Below are positions 49,001 to 58,527 of a DNA stretch of 64,000 nucleotides, piece by piece. The notes under the pieces are model-generated. The model did not search any database and was not told the DNA's origin. It saw nothing but the letters and a program-made list of their open reading frames with translations. Made by a program: the position numbers and the translations under genes. Positions within the stretch are counted from its first letter, which is position 1; every line of letters begins with the position of its first letter. This stretch comes from Aselliscus stoliczkanus (taxonomy: Eukaryota > Chordata > Mammalia > Chiroptera > Hipposideridae), in the NCBI GenBank assembly GCA_033961575.1, contig CM066733.1, forward strand, positions 67,144,921 through 67,208,920, given 5' to 3'.

Positions 49001-52000
49001 TTGAAATTCTGTCCCCATTCCCTTTTGATGGAGAAAACCAGACCTTTTATGCAGAGGGAGGAGTTTCTTGTTTTAACTTTGCTCCAAAGTTTTCTCCTCT
49101 GATCTAATTCGTGTTACTACGTTATGCCGCCAGGGGGTTTAAGAACCTCGTTTATTGCTCAAGAGAGCTTACAAAGTTGTGCAAGCCCTTGGCAGATGAT
49201 TCTGTATAAAATATATGGATACAAAGGTTTATAAGCAATTAAGATTATGTGTTATCTTTCATTCTGCTCTAAGAATTTGTGGATGGGGATTCGGGACAGG
49301 GCCGTAAGTTTAGTTTTGTGGTGCAAGACTGCCATTAAAGAAATAAAGAATCCTATTTGTAAAGGAAAAATGGATTTCTTTAGTGGTTTGATTTTTGTGT
49401 GCGTGAAGTCTTCTAACAGGTTTTAAAGTCCGCCAAGACTTGCCTACATCAGATATTTTCAACAGGGGGCGCTTTTAGCCTCCAGAATAGATTTGGCAGT
49501 GTCTAGTATTTCTGTTCTGTTTTACTTCCATGTTTATCTCACAGTAGGATAGCTTGCAAACCCTGATAACTTGACGTGTTTAAAATGCAACTGTCTATTC
49601 CAATTATCACCAACAACCAAGCAAAATGAAACAGAACCCTCTTTTTTCTCTATTTCTTACATGTGCCTGCTGCCTAGAATGTCTTCTCCATCCCACACCC
49701 TACCCCTCTTTACCTGGCAAACCAGGTCCTCTGCAAGGTATCACCAGACACAGCTGTATCATTGTGCATGTCCCTCTTATTTTATTTAATTTGTTTATGT
49801 GTTTATCTGTTTTGTTACTGTATGTGCTCACTTATATATTCAAATAAACTGTTAAGTGATCACTCTTTCAGAAGAGAGTGCAAGTCTGAAGGTAGAAATC
49901 ATAAGGTGACTTGTCCCTGACAGATCCCAGCAGAAAGTCTGGCACCTGTACACATGGAATGCCTGTTACACATGAATAAATGGACCACTGGTGAGGAATA
50001 CTGAGAATTTGTCTAACTGGGACTATAGGGCTCTTATTCAGCAATACTGTTTTTGTGGATCAAGTGGTGAAAATTGTTCAGCTCTCTCTCCAATCAGACA
50101 TTTGTTGGGTTTCTTGTTTTGTTTTGTTTTTTAATAGTTGAGGGTCAGAAAGGTGTTGGCAATGTATATAGCTTTTTGCTTTTAGTGAGTTCTAGCCTTT
50201 TGAGCCATTGGGGTTGTGTTTTGAATTCATCTTTCTTCAGAAAATAGCATCCTTAGGGAATTATCTTTCCTCCCTCACCTTCCAAACATTTTAATTTAAC
50301 ATATTTCAAATATTAAGGGGAAAAGTACAATGAACAGTTTGTACTATTCACCTTGATTTATCAGTTGTAAATATTTTTCATATTTGCTCTCTCTCTTCAG
50401 ATATGTATGTATGTATTCTTCTAAGTTATTTGAAAGTAAGATAACATTTTGCCGTAAAACACCCTAAACCACCTTAGCATGAATCTCCTAAGCAAAAGGA
50501 CATTTTCCTAAATAACCACAATGTCATCCTACATCCAAGAAATACAAGCTTGATACAATAATATTATCTAATATCAAATCTATATTTAAATTTCTTCAGC
50601 TGTCCCCCAATTGTCCTTTTACAGGATTTTTGACTCATTATCCATTCAGATTTTATGCATTTTCTTTGTTTGTCATATGGAGTCCTTTAATTTTGAGCAG
50701 TGCCTCCACATGCCATTTATTGGTTGTGGTGTTTTGTCATTTATATAGAATGTCCCACAATTTGCATTTGTTTGATTGTTTCACCATAATCAAAATCAGT
50801 AAATATTTTGGCAAGAATATTATACAGATAGTTCTGTGTACTTCCTATTGCATCATACCAAGTGGTACATAATTTGTTTGACCTATTGGTGATAGTAAGT
50901 TTAATCACTCAGTGAAAACTTCTACTAGATCTCTACATTATAAATGTAACTTTTGCCTTGTAGGTAATAAGTAATCTCTGGGTGATTCTTTCAGACCACG
51001 TGATCCACAAGAACTTCACCTAATGGTTTCAGCATCTATTGATGAATCTTGCTGGAATCAATTACATTTTTAATTTCAAAATGATAATTTTCTATATCTA
51101 TTACTTATTTTATATGAATTAGTTGGCATTCTGTTGCAAAGAAAAGCTTCCTCCTTTTCCTCTTACTTCCCTTTAAGGAATATTTCTAGGAGCTCATTAA
51201 TCCTTTTATCTTTCATTCAATGTGTCATAATCTATTATCATCACACCATTTTTTTTAATGCTCCATTTATTCCCAGTTTGTCTAGTTGTGCTCTTATAAG
51301 CAAAATCCTGTGTTCCTCTGACATAGCCCCATTAGTCTTTTATTTTTATTTTTTATTTATTTTATTTTTTTTATTGTGAAATAAGCACTTTTTTAAAAAA
51401 TTAGCTTCAGGTGTACAACACAGTGCAATAGTTATACTTTTTACCCCTCAAAGTGACAACCCCCTCCTCCACTTCACCACCCAACTCCTCCCCCCCATAT
51501 CATACTATCTATTACACTTCCTCTGACTCCCTTCCATAGTATAATCCACATCCCGTGACTATCTATATATTCAATTACAGTTGGCATACAATATTATACA
51601 ACACCAGCTTCAGGTATACAGTGCAGTGATCAAGCCTCTACTCCATCCATGAAGTGGTCTCCCTAACAAGACATGTGACCCTCTGACACCCCACAAAATA
51701 TTTACAACATTATTATATTCCCTGAACTGTCTTTCATATCCCTGTGGCAATATTGTAGTTACCTATTTATGCTGTCTAACCCCTTCCCCTTCTCCCTCAT
51801 CCCCACCCCACTCCCAACTAGCAACCCTGTTTTTCCTCTATATCTATGAGACTGTTTCTGTTTACTTTGCTCATTCATTCAGTTTTTCAGATTCCACATA
51901 TAAGTGAGATCATATGGTATTTGTCTTTCTCCAACTGACTTATTTCACTTAACACAATAGTCTCTAGGTCCATCCATATCGTTGCAAATGGTATGATTTC

Positions 52001-55000
52001 ATTCTTCTTTATAGCGGAGTAATACTTCATTGTATAAATGTACCACAGTTTCTTAATCCAGTCGTCTACCAATGGGTAGTCTTTTTTTCTTAATTCCTAA
52101 GTATTTTGTTTTCTTTGACGCTATTGAAAATTGAATTGTTTTCTTAATTTCCTTTTTAAAAAGATTTTTATTAAAATATAGCTAATATAAATATTATATT
52201 CGTTTCAGGAGTACATCATAGTTATTCACCAGTATCCACCTAGCGCTATACATTGTCATTACCATATTATTGATTATACTCCTTATGCTTTACTTTACAT
52301 CCCCATGACTACTGTGTAACAACCAACAACCAATTTGTACTTCTTAATCCCTTCCCTCTTTTTACACAACCCCCTCCCATTTGGCAATCATCCAAATGTT
52401 CTCTGTATCTATGAGTTTGTTTGTTTTGTTTGTTTGCTTATTTTGTTCTTTAGATTCCACATATGGGTGAAACCATATTACATTTGTCTTTTGCTGTTTG
52501 ATGTGCTACACTCAGCATAATACCTTCTAGGTCTATCCATGTTGTAGATAACAAGATTTCATTCTTTTTTACAGCTGAGTAATATTCCATTGTATATACA
52601 TATGTACCACCTCTTCTATTTTTTATTATTTTTATTATTATTAATAGTTACAGATGTACAAAACTATGCAATAGTTATCTTTCCCACCCCTTATAAAGTG
52701 ACTCTCTCCTCCTTTATTTCCCCCCCAATATCATACATATCTATTACAATTCCATTGACTCCACCCCCACACTATATTCCACATCACATGATTATATATG
52801 TGTTAAATTATAGTCAACATCTAGTATTAATCAGCGGCAGCTTCAGATGTACAGTGCAGTGGTAAGGCCACTATACCATCCATGAAGTTGTCTCCCTGTC
52901 AAGACATGAGTCCATCTGGTCCCCTAAAAAAATATTTACAACATTATTGATTATATTCCCTAAACTGTCTCTTCTGTCTCTGCAGTAGTATTGTAGTTAC
53001 CAGCTTATGTTGCCTTGTCCCTTCCCCTTCTCCCTCATGCCCACCCCCATCCCATGTAGCCCTCATCAGTTTTTCCTTTGTGTCTCTAAGACTATTTCTG
53101 TTTATTTTGCTCGTTTATTCAGTTCTTTAGGTTCCACATATAAGTGAAATCATATTACATTTGTCTCTTGCTGTTTGACTTACTACACTCAGCATAATAC
53201 CTTTTAGGTCTATCCATGTTGCAGATAACAAGATTTCATTCTTTTTTTTTACAGCTGAGTAATATTCCATTGCATATATGTATGTACCACCTCTTCTTTA
53301 TCCATTCATCCATTCAGGGACAGCAGAGTTGCCATCATATCTTGGCTATTGTAAAAAGTGCAACAGTAAACATGGATAAGTATGTCTCCTTGAAGTAGTG
53401 TTTTGGGTTTCTTTAGATGAGTACTCAGAAGTGAGGTCCTTCTTTGTCTCTTGTTATAGTTTTTATATTAAAGTCTATTTTTTCTGGTATAAGTATTGCT
53501 ACTCCAGCTTTTTGTTTGTTTTCATTTTCATGAAATATCTTTTTCCATCCCTTTACTTTCAGTCTTTGTGTGTATTTTGATCTGAAGTGAGTCTCTTGTA
53601 GGCAACATATGTAAGAGTCATGTTTTCTTATCCATTCAACACCCCTATCTTTTGATTGGAGCATTTAATCCATTTACATTGGAAGTAATTGTTGATAGGT
53701 ATGTAGTTATTGCGATTTTATCACTCATATATAATTTTTTTTGTCTTACAGAAGTCCCTCTAAGATTCCATGTAATACTGGCTTGATGGTGATAAACTCC
53801 TTTAGCTTTTGCTTGTCTGGAAGGCTCTTTATCTGTCCTTTAATTCTAAAAGATAGCTTTGCTGGGTTGAATAATCTTGGTTGTAGGTCCTTGCTTTACA
53901 TCACTTTGAATATTTACTGCCAGTCTCTTCTGTCCTGTAAAAATTCTGTTGAGAATTCAGTTGATAGTCTTTTGGGAGCTCCCTTGTAGCTAACCGCTTT
54001 TCTCTTGCTGCTTTTAAGATTCTCTCTTTGTCTTTAACCTTTGCCATTTTAATTATGATGTGTCTTTGTGTTGGCCTCTTTGAGTTCATCTTGTTAGGGA
54101 CTCTGCACTTCCTGGGTTTTTATATCTATTTCCTTCACATGGGTGGGAAGTTTTCCATCATTATTTCTTTAAATAGTTTTTCAATTTCTTGCTCTCTGTC
54201 TCTTCCCTTTCTGGTACCCCTATAATATGAATGCTGGTATACTTGATATTGTCCCAGAGGCCCTTTAACTCTCCTCATTTATTTGGATTCTTTTTTCTTT
54301 TTGCTATTCTGATTGGGTGTTTTCTGCTACCTTATCTTCGAAATAGCTGATACAGTCCCCTGCTTTATCTAATCTACCATTGATTCCTTGTAATGTATTC
54401 TTCATTTCAGTTATTGTACTCTTCTTTTCTGACTAGTTCTTTTTTATGTTTTCTATTTCAATTTTTAATGTTTCCTACCTCTTTGTTGAAATTCTTCCTG
54501 AGATTACTGAGCATCCTTGTAATCAGTGTTTGGAAAGCTGCGTCTGGTAGATTGCTTGTCTCCATTTTGTTTATTTATATTTTTCAGGAGCTTTGGTTCT
54601 GTTTTTTTATTTGGGACATGTTTCTTTGTCTCCCAGTTTCAGCTGTCTCCCTGTGTTTGTTTCTATGTACTAGGTAGGACTGTTGTGTCTCCCTGTCTTA
54701 GTATAGTGGCCATATGTAGTAGGTGTGCTGTGGGGCTCAGTGGTCCAGTCTTCCTAGTTATCTGAGCCATATACTCCAGGTGTGTCTCTTGTGTGGGTTG
54801 TGTGTGCCCTCCTTTTGTAGTTGAACCTCGAATGTTGTTTGCATGTCAGTGAGAGGGATTGAACCTCAGGCTCATTGGGTGTGAGGACTAGCCATGACTA
54901 CAATGGAAGAGTTATTGTGCAGGGGCTGACCCTACAGAGCAGAATCTGCCTCAACAGGGCTCTGGTGCTGCCCAAACCGTCCCTTGAATGTGTTGTCTTT

Positions 55001-56752
55001 GGAGGCAGCTGGGTGATGCTCCAGTTCATTTTGAAGCTGGTCACTGGGGGTGCCAGATCCAGGTCATCTGGGAGGGGGCCTGCTGCAGGCCAAGTTCACC
55101 TGCTGTTTGTATAATTCTTGGAAGTGCCTTGAGAGGCCAAGCTGCGAACCAAGGTCAGCTGCTGCTAGTGCAAGGCTTAGGGCTGCTCCACCAGAGGTAC
55201 AGGACACACTCAAGCCAGATGCTGCTTGTCTGAGTTCTGTGAACCTTTGAGAGAGACCCTAAGAAAGGCTGCAAATGAGCCAAGGCAGTCGGTTTGCATG
55301 AAAGAGACACTGGAAGCAGTTTGGTGTGTCTTAAAGTTGGGTAGGGTGGCTCTCAGAATCATCAGGGCCTGGCAAGTGAATGGTGTCAGCGAGCTTGATG
55401 GAGATTCAGATATGGTGCCTGCCTGCGTCTGCAGCTGGGAAGGAAAAGGGCTCAACAAAAAAAACAATGGCTTCTGCCAGCTTCTTTGTCTGGGAGAAAG
55501 CTGCCCCTCCATTCCAGATCTCATCCTGAAGCCAGGCAACTCAGTTCCTCCTCCCCACCCCTCACCACTGTATGTCCCTGTCACCTCTATAGATGCTTCC
55601 CCAGTGCTGAAGCCCAGAGCCAGTGATTCATTTGGTGAGTAAGTCTGTGTGTAGTCCATTTAAGAGGATCACCTGGGATTCCAGCCACTTTCCATCTCAC
55701 TCAGTCACAATCATAGCTGATTTTCACAATCAGAAATTATGGGGACTTTTCTCCCTAGCACTGGAATCCTGAGCTGGGGAGCCTGGTGTGGCATTGGGAC
55801 CCCTTGTTCCTTTGGGTGGGGGGAACTTCACAGCTGAGATATCCCTCCTGATTTTTAATAGTAAAACGTGGGTGTAGGACCAGCCCGTTCCATGTTTCTG
55901 CTCTTTCTATCAGTCTCACAGTGGCTTCTTCTATATGTCCTTAGTTGTAGGGCTTTGATTCAGCAAGATTTCAGGCAATTCTCAAAGATGGTTGTTTTGT
56001 AGTTTAGTTGTAATTTTGATGTGGTCATGAGAGAAGGTAATCATAGCATTTACTTACTCTGCCATCTTGACTGGAGCTCTCATATCTTGTGCTTTCTTTG
56101 TCCTGACCTGGAACCAGCAATTTCTCCAATGAGCCCCTGAGTGGGGGCTTATACTTAGAAACCAAGATTTGGGTTCTATTTGTGCCTATTGCTCCTGATT
56201 CTTTTAAGTAGACAAAACTATTCAATTCAAAGGCAACACACAGGGTTCTACTGGAGACTGGTATCTGTTTTTGTTTTTTTGTTTGTTTGTTTGTTTTGTT
56301 TTTGAGGGCAGTGTCACTGGCCCTCATATGTGGGACCGAACCGGGGCCGCTGGCTTCCTAAGCCAGCGCTTAACCACCGCACCACTCGGCCTGCCCAAGA
56401 CTGGTATCTTATAGGAGGGTCATAAACCACTTAGAATGGCAGCAAACAATTTCTTAGGAATTGTTTATACTGCACAAAGAAGTTAGCTACCCTTTGCCTA
56501 TAAATACGTCTAGATTTGTTAAATCTTTTGGTAATAAATGAACTGAATAATATCTGAAAAAATATAGAAACAAATTCTTAAATGTAGATTTAAAAAGTAA
56601 ATCATTGGGGCCAGCCGAGTGGCTCAGTTGGTTAAGAGTTCGCTCAAGAGTGAGAGCTGAGCTCTGAGCAACAGCAGTTCAATGCCCAGCCCGAGCTGAG
56701 CTGCCACTGAGCTGCCAACAGGTGGCAGGATGGCTCAGCTAAAAATAAAAAA

Positions 56753-56793
<41 letters not shown>

Positions 56794-58469
56794 AAACTTA
56801 TTCCATTACTAATACTAACATTCATAAAATTTCTATTGCTGTGTATATCCTTTATAGTTTACTTATATTTAAAGTGGTGATTTGCAGATATCCAGGAGTC
56901 TTGGAGATACTTTCAAGGTGTCTGTGATGTTAAAACTATTTTCATGATAATTCTAATTTTACTGTGTTGATATTTCTACAGATGGTGAAAAATAATGATG
57001 TGTAACATTACTAGCACTTAAGCATGAAAGAAAGCAGTGGTACCAAACTACACTAGTAGCCATGGTATTTTTCATCACCACACACTTGCAGAAAAGAAAA
57101 AAGCCAGTTTTACTTCAGAATTCCTTGATGAAGCAATAAAAATTGTTAATTTTAACTATTGATTCATATATGTCTTTTAAATGTTTTTTGTGAATCAGTA
57201 CGCTGAAGTACAATAAAGCACAAAACACTACTGAAACTTGATAGTTATTTCAGAAAAAAAAAAGCGCTTTTGTTATTGAATTGCAAAGTGAATGACAAAT
57301 TTTTTTATGAAACTCCATTTTTATTTGAAACAAAGACTGACATAAACTATAGTTTTTCAGGCAGGTATTGATGTCTTCTGAAAAATGAGTGAAGTGAAGA
57401 TGTCATTTCAATTAAAAGAACTGATAGTATTTGTTGCCAGTAATACATTGTGAACTTTTGAAAGTTTAGAATTTTGTGTCTGCCACTACAAGCTTATCAG
57501 CTTCCTAACACTTCTGAAGGGTTTTCTGATGAGATTGACAAATACCCTTTTTTAATAAGAAGAAATATAGCAATGTTTGGAATAGCTGCAGAAGCATGAA
57601 TCACTATTTTTCATATGAACACAGTACAATATTATAAGATCACACATGGGTAAAAGTTACACTCAAAGTGCAAGATAGATTAATGGGTTTTAACATAACA
57701 GAGTACAAAAAAGATCACTAATGTGGTTTTAATGTCCCATAGGTATTAAATGCCTTGTGTCAGTAGAATCTCTAATAAAATGTTAATGGTCCTCAGAGGG
57801 CTTTCTCCTTAAACTCTATTCTTTTCTAGTCTGTCTACATGTGAGCAAGGGTTAGCTGAAAGTCACGGTCAAGCTTTGTTCCTTGTCAAATTATATCTGA
57901 TTGAATTTGCTTGAAATAGGAATTAATATCCTATTTTACCAATTTGTGAAAAGGTCATACCTTTCACTACACAGAGAGTGAGAACTGTTGTAACACACTG
58001 AGTGCTTAGGCAGAGGCCAAGCCTGTCTATGCTAGAATCCCTGCATTTGGCACAATGCATAGCCCTGGGGAGGCACCCCAAAGCGTTGACTTGAATACTG
58101 CAATATACACGAATAGCCATAATCATGTAGTTTCTAGGACTGTTCTACAAAATATTTTAACCAGGGGTAGTATCGCTGACCTAGAAGATTAGCACTAGCC
58201 AGAATTTTAGGTCTTGAGAGCCACCTTACACAAAGGAAAACTTTAATTGTGTACAGACAGGGTTATGGACAGCATTTTGAATGAGTTAAGACTGCTTTGC
58301 ATGTAATATTTTACTTTGTGTTCTGCTTAATGCCCTTCTTCTAGCTCCCCAGGGGCCTCTATTGATTGAATTCTCTCTCACTAGCCCTGCACCCTCCCCA
58401 TGTCCTGGCCTCACTGCCTTTACAGGTGGGGAAGAGGTCATGGTGGCAATGGTGGTGGTGATGGTGGTG

Positions 58470-58527
<58 letters not shown>

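Noticed and set aside
55210..55659. Open frames of about 140-150 codons on both strands
   Set aside because: They lie in the GC-rich 5' UTR of the L1 at 52620-56085; the frames are a result of composition.
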